NCBI RefSeq assembly: GCF_017498485.1 | Contig: NZ_CP071795.1 | Coordinates: 2,852,001-2,916,000 of the forward strand | From: Polaribacter batillariae | GTDB taxonomy: Bacteria > Bacteroidota > Bacteroidia > Flavobacteriales > Flavobacteriaceae | Direction of reading: 5' to 3' | DNA length: 64,000 nucleotides | Shown: piece after piece, positions 41,757-49,857 of the stretch | Layout: the number at the start of each line of letters is the position of its first letter | Position numbering within the stretch: the first letter of the stretch is position 1 | Program-made: the position numbers and the translations under genes | Notes under the pieces: model-generated | The model's input: the letters and a program-made list of their open reading frames with translations, nothing else | Database searches by the model: none | Told to the model about the DNA's origin: nothing

Positions 41757-42524
41757 TTATGAAATAATTGGTCTTATAAAATCATCTATTGTATCAATTC
41801 CATTTTTATCTAAATTTTTAATAAATGCAGAACCAATAATCGCTCCATTTGCGTATTTGCAAGCCGTATTAAAGGTCGATTTGTTTGAAATACCAAAACC
41901 AACAATTAATTTACTCTTTAAATTCATTGCTTTAATTCTTTTAAAATAGGCAATTTGTTGGTCAGAAATTTCTCCTTTAGCACCTGTAATAGACGACGAT
42001 GCAACCACATAAATAAATGCTTTTGTATAGGCATCTATTTTTCTAATTCTTTCTTCTTCTGTATTGGGTGTAATTAAAAATACATTTGTTAAACCATATT
42101 TTTCAAATAATTGCTGATAATGATTTTCAAACTCTACCATTGGTAAATCTGGGATAATTAACGTATCTATACCACATTCAACTACTTTTTTACAGAATTT
42201 ATCTTCGCCATATTTTAGCATTTGATTTAAATACCCCATTAAAACCAAAGGTGTTTTATTGGTCTCCTTTATGGTTATTAATTGCTCAAAAACAATATCT
42301 AAATTAATTCCGTTTTGTAAAGCTTTGTGACTACTGTCTTGTATGGTTGGTCCATCTGCTAAAGGATCTGAATATGGCAAACCTACCTCAATAAAATCTA
42401 CCTTACTTTTTTCTAAAGCAGCAATTACTTTTGTAGTGTCCTCTAATTTTGGAAAACCGCAGGTAAAATATATCGATAAGAGGTTTTTATCTTTTTGCTG
42501 AAATAATTGTTGAATTGAATTCAT
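41757..42524 (-). CDS. trpA: Tryptophan synthase alpha chain
   Basis: A 255-residue TIM barrel that cleaves indole-3-glycerol phosphate to indole. Catalytic Glu is in FIEVGLPYSDPLADGPTIQ and Asp in TLIIPDLPM; the phosphate site has VGFGISNKS. Indole passes through a tunnel to TrpB, whose gene is upstream. Last gene of the trp operon. Confidence 0.96.
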   Translation of the reverse strand: MNSIQQLFQQKDKNLLSIYFTCGFPKLEDTTKVIAALEKSKVDFIEVGLPYSDPLADGPTIQDSSHKALQNGINLDIVFEQLITIKETNKTPLVLMGYLNQMLKYGEDKFCKKVVECGIDTLIIPDLPMVEFENHYQQLFEKYGLTNVFLITPNTEEERIRKIDAYTKAFIYVVASSSITGAKGEISDQQIAYFKRIKAMNLKSKLIVGFGISNKSTFNTACKYANGAIIGSAFIKNLDKNGIDTIDDFIRPIIS

Positions 42525-42536
42525 ATTTATTCGATT

Positions 42537-42609
42537 TTGTCAGTTCGAGCGCAGTCGAGAACTATTTGTTTAATTGTCATAACCTTTTCGACTGCGCTCA
42601 AGGTGACAA
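42537..42609. repeat. Dispersed palindromic repeat, copy 2 (trpB-trpA spacer)
   Basis: Arms TTGTCAgTTCGAGCGCAG and its complement enclose about 25 bases. It fills nearly all of the spacer between trpB and trpA. Confidence 0.75.
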
Positions 42610-42618
42610 ATTCTAAAA

Positions 42619-43803
42619 CTACTCTTCTAAATGTTTGATATACGTTTCTAAATCTTTATCTCCTCTTCCAGATAAATTTATCACTACAACTTGGTCTTTT
42701 TCCAACTTCATTTTTGGTAAAACTGCCAAAGCATGGGCTGTTTCTAAAGCAGGAATAATGCCTTCGATTTTGGTCAACTCATAAGCTCCAGCTAATGCTT
42801 CTTTATCGGTTGCATTCATAAATGTCGCTCTTTTACTCTCGTATAAAAAAGCATGTAGTGGGCCAACTCCTGGATAATCTAAGCCTGCAGAAATCGAGTA
42901 AGGCTCTACAATTTGCCCATATTCGTCTTGCATTAAAATGGTTTTACTTCCATGGATAATTCCTACCTCTCCTAATTGTGAAGTGGCTGCACTTTCGCCA
43001 GAATGTATGCCTAAACCAGCAGCTTCAACCGCGATTAATTCTACATCTTCATCGTCCATAAAATGATAAAAAGCACCTGCTGCATTAGAACCTCCACCAA
43101 CACAAGCGATAATCGTATCCGGATTTTCCTTTCCTGTTTTTTCTTTTAATTGCCATTTCATTTCTTCAGAAATAATTGCTTGCAACCTTGCCACCATATC
43201 TGGATGCGGATGTGGCCCAACCACAGAACCAATTAAATAAAAAGTTTCTGGATTTTGAATCCAATATCTTATGGCTTCATTAGTGGCATCTTTTAAAGTT
43301 TTACTTCCACTTGTGGCAGGCACAACTTTTGCGCCTAACATTTTCATTCTGGCAACATTGGGTGCTTGACGTTCTATATCTTTTTCGCCCATAAAAACCG
43401 TACAATCTAATCCCATTAACGCACAAACTGTGGCTGTCGCAACTCCATGTTGTCCTGCTCCAGTTTCTGCAATAATATTGGTTTTGCCCAGTTTTTTAGC
43501 GATTAGAATTTGACCAACTGTATTATTCACTTTGTGTGCTCCAGTATGATTTAAGTCTTCTCGTTTCAAATAAATATGTGCGCCATATTTTTCTGATAAC
43601 CGTTTTGCAAAATACAATGGTGTTGGACGCCCAACATAATCTTTTAACAACGATTTGTATTCTGTTTGAAACTCATTAGATTCGATAATTTGAATGTAAT
43701 TATCTTCTAATTCTTTTACATTTGGATATAACAATTCTGGAATGAATGCGCCTCCAAATTGTCCGAAATAGCCGTTTTTGTCTGGGTGAAATTTTGATTT
43801 CAT
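42619..43803 (-). CDS. trpB: Tryptophan synthase beta chain
   Basis: A 394-residue PLP enzyme joining indole and serine to tryptophan. The PLP lysine is in [14 protein letters not shown], the phosphate-binding glycines in [10 protein letters not shown], and the catalytic Glu in [13 protein letters not shown]. The C-terminal ...[12 protein letters not shown] is conserved. Confidence 0.97.
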   Translation of the reverse strand: MKSKFHPDKNGYFGQFGGAFIPELLYPNVKELEDNYIQIIESNEFQTEYKSLLKDYVGRPTPLYFAKRLSEKYGAHIYLKREDLNHTGAHKVNNTVGQILIAKKLGKTNIIAETGAGQHGVATATVCALMGLDCTVFMGEKDIERQAPNVARMKMLGAKVVPATSGSKTLKDATNEAIRYWIQNPETFYLIGSVVGPHPHPDMVARLQAIISEEMKWQLKEKTGKENPDTIIACVGGGSNAAGAFYHFMDDEDVELIAVEAAGLGIHSGESAATSQLGEVGIIHGSKTILMQDEYGQIVEPYSISAGLDYPGVGPLHAFLYESKRATFMNATDKEALAGAYELTKIEGIIPALETAHALAVLPKMKLEKDQVVVINLSGRGDKDLETYIKHLEE

Positions 43804-43820
43804 ATTTTTTTTATATTGTT

Positions 43821-43905
43821 TGTCATTTCGACTTTATGGAGAAATCTCAAAAAATTATTAAAACTTAAGATTTCTCAACTCCATTACATTTCGTTCGAAA
43901 TGACA
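43821..43905. repeat. Dispersed palindromic repeat, copy 3 (overlaps trpF 3' end)
   Basis: Ends TGTCATTTCG...CGAAATGACA. Nearly identical to copy 4 at 45486-45570. Its right half is read as the last residues of TrpF. Confidence 0.85.
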
Positions 43906-44589
43906 TTTTTTTTTAAATTTCTCTAATTCTTCTATTTTCTTAACTCCTGGTTTGCTTTCGAACTTGCTATTTACATCTAATGCATAAATTGGTAAATTTA
44001 ATTTCAATATTTTTTTTACCTCTTCTACATCTTCTAATCCAATTCCACCGCTTAAAAAGAATGGTTTTTTAAAAGGATATTTTTTTAAAACAGACCAGTC
44101 GAATTTTGTTCCATTTCCTCCTCTTTCTTTTCCTTTGGTATCGAATAAAAAATAATCTACCACTTCTACATAAGGTTTTAAAACATCAAAATTAAATTCG
44201 TCTTTAATCCCAAAAACTTTTATAATTTCTATTTCATTTCTAGAAATTTTGTGTTGATTTTTTTTCTTTTTAATGTGTTTATTTTCTTCAATAAACAAAG
44301 CCCTTCTTTCAGCTAATTGCTCTTTTAAATCTGTAATATATTCAACGGATTCGTCGCCATGTAACTGAACAGCTTCTAAACCATATTCTTCTACTAAAGA
44401 AATTACAATTTCTTTATATTCATTTACGAAAACACCCGTTTTTTTAATTGATTTTGGAAGTTCAGGAATAATACCTTCGAAATTTCTTTTCGATTTTTCG
44501 TAGAAAATAAAACCTAAATAGTCAGGTTGCAATGTTGCAACTTGTTGCATATTTTCTGTAAACTTCATTCCGCAAACCTTTAGTTTCAT
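43858..44589 (-). CDS. trpF: Phosphoribosylanthranilate isomerase with repeat-derived tail
   Basis: A TIM-barrel isomerase turning phosphoribosylanthranilate into its ribulose form. The catalytic Cys is in LKVCGMK and the Asp in YFLFDTKGKERGGNGTKFDW; the phosphate site is LSGGIGLEDV. At 243 residues it is longer than usual. The normal end is near ELEKFKKK; the last 15 residues (CHFERNVMELRNLKF) are encoded by the intergenic palindrome at 43821-43905. Confidence 0.93.
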   Translation of the reverse strand: MKLKVCGMKFTENMQQVATLQPDYLGFIFYEKSKRNFEGIIPELPKSIKKTGVFVNEYKEIVISLVEEYGLEAVQLHGDESVEYITDLKEQLAERRALFIEENKHIKKKKNQHKISRNEIEIIKVFGIKDEFNFDVLKPYVEVVDYFLFDTKGKERGGNGTKFDWSVLKKYPFKKPFFLSGGIGLEDVEEVKKILKLNLPIYALDVNSKFESKPGVKKIEELEKFKKKCHFERNVMELRNLKF

Positions 44590-44681
44590 TCTTTTTATGG
44601 TTTAGTCGTTTATTTTTTTAATCGTGTAATTACTAATACTCAAACTTTTTTACACAATTAAACAATTCTACACTTACACTT

Positions 44682-45470
44682 CTAACGTATTTGACTAATA
44701 AATTCTCGACAAGCTTCTCCTGGATTTTCTTCTTTCATAAAATTTTCACCGATTAAAAAACCGTGAAAACCAAACTCTTTTAATCCTGTGATAATTTTTG
44801 GGTCTGAAATGCCACTTTCTGAAACTTTTACACAGGTATCAGGAATTTGATTTGATAGTTTTATAGATTGCTCTAAATCGACTTCAAACGTTTTTAAATT
44901 TCGGTTATTAATGCCAATAATCTTGTTATCTAAATCGTTAATTTTATCTAAATCTTCTTGTGTATGCACTTCATACAAAACCTCTAAACCTAAATCTACT
45001 GCTAAATTTCCGTAGTTTCTTAATTCTGTTGAAGTTAAACAAGAAGCAATTAGTAAAATAACATCTGCGCCAATGGCTTTTGCTTCCACAACCTGAAAGC
45101 CATCTACAATAAAATCTTTTCTTAAAATAGGTTTTTGTTGATTGATAACTCTTGCTTCCATTAAATCTGCCATGGTTCCTCCAAAAAAGGAAGTATCTGT
45201 TAAAATAGATTGTGCTGCTACATTTGCTTCTAAATATCCGTTGGTAACTTCTGCAATTGTAGCTGTATCGTTAATAATTCCTTTGGATGGAGATTGCCTT
45301 TTAAACTCGGCAATAATTCCGGTAGAACCCACTTCTAGCAGAGATTTTTTTAATGAAAAAGTTGTTTTTTTAAAACTCGGACTTTCCACTAATTTCTTTA
45401 CAGGAACTTCTGCTTTTATCTTAGCAATTTCCTTCTTTTTAAATGCGATTATTTTATCTAAAATTGTCAT
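44682..45470 (-). CDS. trpC: Indole-3-glycerol phosphate synthase
   Basis: A 262-residue TIM barrel that closes the indole ring. Conserved residues lie in IIAEFKRQSPSKG, LRKDFIVDGFQV, IIGINNRNLKTFEVD and VSESGISDP. Separate from trpF, as usual in this phylum. Confidence 0.96.
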   Translation of the reverse strand: MTILDKIIAFKKKEIAKIKAEVPVKKLVESPSFKKTTFSLKKSLLEVGSTGIIAEFKRQSPSKGIINDTATIAEVTNGYLEANVAAQSILTDTSFFGGTMADLMEARVINQQKPILRKDFIVDGFQVVEAKAIGADVILLIASCLTSTELRNYGNLAVDLGLEVLYEVHTQEDLDKINDLDNKIIGINNRNLKTFEVDLEQSIKLSNQIPDTCVKVSESGISDPKIITGLKEFGFHGFLIGENFMKEENPGEACREFISQIR

Positions 45471-45485
45471 TTTTCTGTACTAATT

Positions 45486-45570
45486 TGTCTTTTCGACTTT
45501 ATGGAGAAATCTTAAAAAATTATTAAAACTTAAGATTTCTCAACTCCATTATATTTCGTTCGAAATGACA
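45486..45570. repeat. Dispersed palindromic repeat, copy 4
   Basis: Ends TGTC...TGACA with the same 85-base layout as copy 3, so copies 3 and 4 bracket trpC-trpF. Confidence 0.85.
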
Positions 45571-45574
45571 TTAC

Positions 45575-45748
45575 TTATTTATTATTTAATCTTTTATTTC
45601 TATATCTTAAAAAAAAGAAAACAATTACTCCAACAATTAAACCAACAATTGTATGCTTAAATAATTCTTTAGTTTGTATTCCAATTGCCACTCCCATTAA
45701 TAAAAATGCTGGAATAATTAGAATTAAATTGTTTTTCTTTTTTGCCAT
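45575..45748 (-). CDS. Small two-TM membrane protein in the trp operon
   Basis: A 57-residue frame beginning MAKKKNNLILIIPAFLLMG, with two hydrophobic segments (about 8-24 and 33-48) and a basic tail RYRNKRLNNK. The ATG is preceded by A/T-rich sequence like its neighbours. Function unknown. It lies between trpD and trpC after a strong hairpin. Confidence 0.6.
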   Translation of the reverse strand: MAKKKNNLILIIPAFLLMGVAIGIQTKELFKHTIVGLIVGVIVFFFLRYRNKRLNNK

Positions 45749-45761
45749 CTTATAATTTTCT

Positions 45762-45796
45762 GACCCTTCAGGTTTCTAAAACCTGAAGGGTCTTTT
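45762..45796. terminator. Strong hairpin between trpD and the small membrane ORF
   Basis: A perfect 14-bp stem (45762-45775 with 45779-45792, GACCCTTCAGGTTT) with a three-base loop. T's follow it only on the + strand, so for the trp transcript it may slow or protect the RNA instead of ending it. Confidence 0.6.
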
Positions 45797-45800
45797 CTAT

Positions 45801-46790
45801 TTATAAACTTACTAACTTATCTAACGTTTGTTTCGCTTTCAATCCAAAAAGCGAACTTTTTGCTTCCTCAAAAGCATTTTCAAAAGACTTTGCATCATCA
45901 ACAATTGTTAATGCAAAAGCAGCATTTGTTAATACCACATTGTTTTGTGCTTCTGTACCATTACCTTCTAAAATTGTTTTAAAAATTTTAGCAGCATCTG
46001 CCACAGAATTTCCTCCAAATATTTCTGATTGCTGAATTCTTTTTTGTCCTAAATCTTCTGGATTCATCATTTGTTCTCCGTTTTTAGTGAACAATTTAAA
46101 TCCGCTTGTTAAAGAAATTTCATCATAACCATCTAATGCGTGAATAATACCGTAATTGATATTTTCTTCTTGCAAAATGTAATTATACAAACGTGCAATT
46201 TCTAAATTAAAAGTACCTAACATATGGTTTTTAGGTGAACTTGGGTTTACCAAAGGTCCTAACATATTAAAAAATGTTTTTAATGCCAACGCTTTTCTTG
46301 TGGGCCCAACAGCTTTCATGGCTGGATGAAATTTTGGCGCATGTAAAAAACAAATATTAGCTTTCTCTAAATGTTCTTTTAGAACGTTCTCATCATTTGT
46401 GAAATTATACCCAAAACTCTCCAACATATCTGATGAACCCGATTTCGAAGACACAGAATAATTCCCGTGTTTTGCCACTTTTTGACCAGTTCCTGCAACA
46501 ATAAAAGAGGTTATTGTTGAGATATTAAAAGTATCTTTTCCATCGCCACCAGTTCCAACGATATCAATGGTGTTATAGTCAGAAAAATCTACTTTTATTG
46601 CCAATTCTTTTAAAGCATTTCTGAACCCAGAAAGTTCATCAACAGTAATTGGGCGCATCATAAAAACAGTCATAAAAGACGCTAAATGTGCATTATTGTA
46701 TTTCTCGGAAGCAATGTTTATTAAGATTTTTTTTGCTTCTTCTTTCGACAATCTTTCGTGGTTATAAAGTCTGTTTAAAATTTGTTTCAT
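45801..46790 (-). CDS. trpD: Anthranilate phosphoribosyltransferase
   Basis: A 329-residue enzyme transferring phosphoribose from PRPP to anthranilate. The PRPP-binding VGTGGDGKDTFNIST, the KHGNYSVSSKSGSSDMLE anthranilate site and GPTRKALALKTFFNMLGPLVNP are all intact. Not fused to trpG. Confidence 0.96.
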   Translation of the reverse strand: MKQILNRLYNHERLSKEEAKKILINIASEKYNNAHLASFMTVFMMRPITVDELSGFRNALKELAIKVDFSDYNTIDIVGTGGDGKDTFNISTITSFIVAGTGQKVAKHGNYSVSSKSGSSDMLESFGYNFTNDENVLKEHLEKANICFLHAPKFHPAMKAVGPTRKALALKTFFNMLGPLVNPSSPKNHMLGTFNLEIARLYNYILQEENINYGIIHALDGYDEISLTSGFKLFTKNGEQMMNPEDLGQKRIQQSEIFGGNSVADAAKIFKTILEGNGTEAQNNVVLTNAAFALTIVDDAKSFENAFEEAKSSLFGLKAKQTLDKLVSL

Positions 46791-46801
46791 GGCTCTTTTA
46801 A

Positions 46802-46911
46802 TTTCCCCAAAGGGGAAAACACTCTTATGTTTATTTGACTTTTTTTATCTTATTTTTCTTACTCTATTTACTTTCTGCGAAAACTTGCTCGTTCCTTCCC
46901 TTTGGGAAGGT
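46802..46911. other. Hairpins in the trpG-trpD spacer
   Basis: Two short hairpins lie here: TTTCCCC/GGGGAAA (46802-46818) and CCTTCCC/GGGAAGG near 46892-46908. Neither has a T run in the trp direction; they may affect mRNA stability. Confidence 0.4.
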
Positions 46912-47498
46912 TAGGATGGGCTTTTGCTATGCTTATTAATAAAGTTCGTAACCAATTGCTCGCCAACATCTGTTAAAATTGATTCTGGGTGAAATTGAAC
47001 TGCAGAAATTGGAAATGCTTTATGCTCAATGGCTTGAATTCCTCCTTCTTCATCTCTTGCCGTAACTTGAATTTCTTCTGGAAAACCTTCATCTGTTGCT
47101 GCCCAAGAATGATAACGTGCTGCTAAAAATATTTCTGGAACGTCTTTAAAGATTGTCGCTGAAGGGTCTGTGACCCTCATTTCTGTAGCAACTCCGTGAA
47201 AAACTTCATCTAAATTGATGATTTTTCCTCCGAAAACTTCTGTAATTGCTTGCAACCCTAAACAAACGCCGAATATTGGTTTGATGCCTGCATAGGTTTT
47301 AATGACTGCTTTTAAAATTCCTGCTTCATCTGGAATTCCAGGTCCTGGAGATAACATTATCATCTCATAATTACCAACCTCTGCAATGCTGATTTCATCG
47401 TTTCTAAAAACTGCAGGAAAATTTCCTGTAATTTTCTCTACCATATGCACCAAATTGTAGGTAAACGAATCGTAATTGTCTAATATTAATATTTTCAT
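46911..47498 (-). CDS. trpG: Anthranilate synthase component II (glutamine amidotransferase)
   Basis: A 195-residue class I amidotransferase feeding ammonia to TrpE. ILDNYDSFTYNLVH opens it, the nucleophile Cys is in FGVCLGLQAI and the His/Glu pair in AVQFHPESILT. It may also serve folate synthesis, but the context is trp. Confidence 0.95.
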   Translation of the reverse strand: MKILILDNYDSFTYNLVHMVEKITGNFPAVFRNDEISIAEVGNYEMIMLSPGPGIPDEAGILKAVIKTYAGIKPIFGVCLGLQAITEVFGGKIINLDEVFHGVATEMRVTDPSATIFKDVPEIFLAARYHSWAATDEGFPEEIQVTARDEEGGIQAIEHKAFPISAVQFHPESILTDVGEQLVTNFINKHSKSPS

Positions 47499-47519
47499 AT
47501 TTTTTTGTTGTGTAATCGT

Positions 47520-47804
47520 TTAATTGTGGATTTGTTTAATTGTTGATTTCTGAAAAGTTTTAAAGATTTTATATCCAATAAAAATTACTAAGAGAATATT
47601 TAAAACCCACCAAGCACAAAATCCAATATATGCAATTTTCTCAGAAATAGTCATACTTTCTAAACTCCAATATGGTCCTGAAATTTTATCATAAAAATCC
47701 TCATAAATTAATAACTTAAGGCCAATAATTAAATATATAATTATATCAAAAATTATAAAAAGTACTCCTAAAATGATGTTTTTAATTGTAAATATTTTCT
47801 TCAT
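47520..47804 (-). CDS. Small membrane protein between trpE and trpG
   Basis: A 94-residue protein with two hydrophobic segments (about 9-33 and 58-83), a Trp-rich extracytoplasmic loop and a Lys-rich tail. I do not recognise the family. It lies 21 bases upstream of trpG and so is probably in the trp mRNA. The 242-base gap before it (47805-48046) has a spaced inverted repeat, CTTTTTATGCT at 47838 with its complement at 47919, and no gene. Confidence 0.6.
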   Translation of the reverse strand: MKKIFTIKNIILGVLFIIFDIIIYLIIGLKLLIYEDFYDKISGPYWSLESMTISEKIAYIGFCAWWVLNILLVIFIGYKIFKTFQKSTIKQIHN

Positions 47805-48046
47805 TCCTCAATTTGCGTTAGGGATTGAAACGGCATCCTTTTTATGCTTAATTTAATATGTACTATTGTCTTTTAAATTCAATTCTTTTTTAATTAGAAT
47901 AAATGCTGAAATAAATTTAGCATAAAAAGATATAGTGGAAAGCCCGTTAAAACGCCCAAATTAAAAATAATTAAATTATTATTACTCTTAACTAACTTTT
48001 GTTATTTATAAATACCTACAAGGTCTTCGAGATTTTGCAGGATACT

Positions 48047-49438
48047 TTATATGTTTTCCGCTAAAATCAACGCTTTTTTTAACGCGGCTAACTTATTATT
48101 TACTTCTTGTAATTCCTTTTTTTCGTCGGAATGAATTACGATTCCTGCGCCTGCTTGCGAATACAAAACGTTGTTTTTACTAACGAAAGAACGAATGGCA
48201 ATCGCCAAATTTACAGAACCATCTAAACCGATAATGCCAACTGCGCCACCATAAAATCCTCGTGTTTGATTTTCATATTTGTCAATCAATTCCATTGCTT
48301 TGTACTTTGGTGCACCACTTAAGGTTCCTGCTGGAAACGTATCGCCCACAATTTCAATGGGATTTCCTTTAATTTGCCCTCTAACTGTGGAAACTAAATG
48401 AATTACGTGGCTAAAATACTGCACTTCTTTAAAAACTTCTACAGTTACATTATCAGCGTGCTTACTTAAATCGTTTCGTGCCAAATCTACCAACATTACG
48501 TGCTCTGCAGTCTCCTTTTTGTCTTCGGATAATTTTTTACCCAATTTTAGATCTTCTGCCATATCGCCAGTTCTTCTGAAAGTTCCTGCAATTGGGTTAA
48601 TGGTGGCTTTTCCTGCGGAAATCTTAATTTGTGCTTCTGGTGAAGAACCCATTAATTTAAAAGAACCATAATCGAAATAAAACAAATATGGTGATGGATT
48701 TATAGAACGTAATGCTCTATACACATTAAATTCGTCTCCTTTAAATTTTTGTTGAAACTGACGTGATAAAACCAGTTGAAAAACATCTCCTCTTTTACAG
48801 TGCGATTTTGCTTTTTTTACATAATCGATAAATTCATCGCCAGTTACGTTTGATGTTTCTTCGCCGACAATTTCGAATTTTTGCGTGTTAAAGGCTTGTG
48901 CATCGATTATGGTTTGAATTTCTTTGATGCGAGAATCTGTACCTTCTTCGATATTTTCTATCAGAATCATTTCGTCATTAAAATGATTGATAGCAATTAT
49001 GAATCTGTAAAAACTGTATTGCATTTCTGGAATTGCAGAAGGTGCTTTTTGGTTTTTAAATTGAATGTTTTCGAAATATTGAACAGAATCGAACGTAGAA
49101 TATCCATACAAACCATTGAATGATTTTAATTCGGTAGGACAATCTAAATCTATAGAGTTTGTGAATTTATCGAATAATTCATAGAAATTTTTATCGATTT
49201 TTTGAGAACTTATTTGTGCTCCTTTATGAGAAACCAAAAACTGATTCTCTTCTACTTTTATAGATAAAATGGGGTCAATCGCAATAAAGGAAAAACTTTC
49301 TTCTTTACTGTGATAATCGGAACTTTCTAATAAAAGCGTATTTGCAAATTTATCTCTAAAACGCAAATACAAACCTACAGGTGTTACTGTGTCTGCAATT
49401 TTTGTTTTATGAATTGTTTTAAATTGTGTTTTTTTCAT
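48047..49438 (-). CDS. trpE: Anthranilate synthase component I
   Basis: A 463-residue chorismate-using enzyme. The N-terminal feedback region carries the LLESSDYHSKEE (Trp-site LLES) motif. The catalytic part has GDVFQLVLSRQFQQ, INPIAGTFRRTGDMAED, VDLARNDLSKHA and TLSGAPKYKAMELID. First structural gene after the Trp leader and attenuator. Confidence 0.96.
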   Translation of the reverse strand: MKKTQFKTIHKTKIADTVTPVGLYLRFRDKFANTLLLESSDYHSKEESFSFIAIDPILSIKVEENQFLVSHKGAQISSQKIDKNFYELFDKFTNSIDLDCPTELKSFNGLYGYSTFDSVQYFENIQFKNQKAPSAIPEMQYSFYRFIIAINHFNDEMILIENIEEGTDSRIKEIQTIIDAQAFNTQKFEIVGEETSNVTGDEFIDYVKKAKSHCKRGDVFQLVLSRQFQQKFKGDEFNVYRALRSINPSPYLFYFDYGSFKLMGSSPEAQIKISAGKATINPIAGTFRRTGDMAEDLKLGKKLSEDKKETAEHVMLVDLARNDLSKHADNVTVEVFKEVQYFSHVIHLVSTVRGQIKGNPIEIVGDTFPAGTLSGAPKYKAMELIDKYENQTRGFYGGAVGIIGLDGSVNLAIAIRSFVSKNNVLYSQAGAGIVIHSDEKKELQEVNNKLAALKKALILAENI

Positions 49439-49449
49439 TTTTCTTTGTC

Positions 49450-49498
49450 TGGTCGAGCGCAGTCGAGACTTAAATTAACCTCTCGACTGCGCTCGAGG
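49450..49498. repeat. Dispersed palindromic repeat, copy 5 (upstream of trpE)
   Basis: TCGAGCGCAGTCGAGA (49453-49468) and its exact complement (49481-49496) are spaced by 12 bases. Same core sequence as copy 2. Confidence 0.75.
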
Positions 49499-49521
49499 GA
49501 ATCTTTATTTTTTTAATAAAA

Positions 49522-49559
49522 CTAAAAACAAAAAGGCTTATCGTGAGATAAGCCTTTTT
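49522..49559 (-). terminator. trp attenuator (intrinsic terminator)
   Basis: A perfect 13-bp stem (49547-49559 with 49530-49542, AAAAAGGCTTATC) with a four-base loop runs into a T-rich tract on the - strand. It follows a leader peptide with three Trp codons. GTGAGA (49584-49589) right after the leader stop can pair with TCTCAC (49543-49548), with CCTATATA pairing inside, to form a competing antiterminator. Confidence 0.85.
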
Positions 49560-49589
49560 ATATATTTACTATATAGGTTTTGTTCTCAC

Positions 49590-49640
49590 TTATTGATTAA
49601 GAGAGTTCCACCACCAAATATTTTTTATATTCATATTCAT
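49590..49640 (-). CDS. trpL: trp operon leader peptide
   Basis: A 16-residue frame MNMNIKNIWWWNSLNQ with three consecutive TGG codons (49608-49616). Start could also be Met3 at 49634, since the promoter is so close that the first ATG would be nearly leaderless. The attenuator hairpin begins about 30 bases after the stop. Ribosome stalling on scarce Trp-tRNA would expose the antiterminator arm. Confidence 0.85.
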   Translation of the reverse strand: MNMNIKNIWWWNSLNQ

Positions 49641-49647
49641 TACTTCG

Positions 49648-49678
49648 CAAAAATAAGGCAGATTTTTAAATTAAGCAA
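49648..49678 (-). promoter_or_regulatory. trp operon promoter
   Basis: On the - strand TTG (49676-49678) and TATTTTTG (49648-49655) are 20 bases apart, just upstream of the leader ATG. Confidence 0.8.
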
Positions 49679-49770
49679 CCTTTATTTTGAATTTATTTTG
49701 AAGATTTCTGAGATACTAATTTGATAAATTTCACAAATAGAAAAAATCACAAAATTTAATGCTACGAATT

Positions 49771-49846
49771 CACGAATTATTTATCACACAGATTTGCACA
49801 GATTTCATTTCTTCACATTTATCGGTACAAATCTGTGAAATTCGTG
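49771..49846. repeat. Inverted repeat downstream of gatB-aspS
   Basis: CACGAATT and CACAGATTT on the left (49771-49795) pair with AAATCTGTG and AATTCGTG on the right (49829-49846). It lies just after the gatB-aspS stop and could work as its transcript end. Similar 'aatctgtgaaattcgtg' spacers are common in flavobacteria. Confidence 0.55.
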
Positions 49847-49857
49847 TATCTCTTTTT

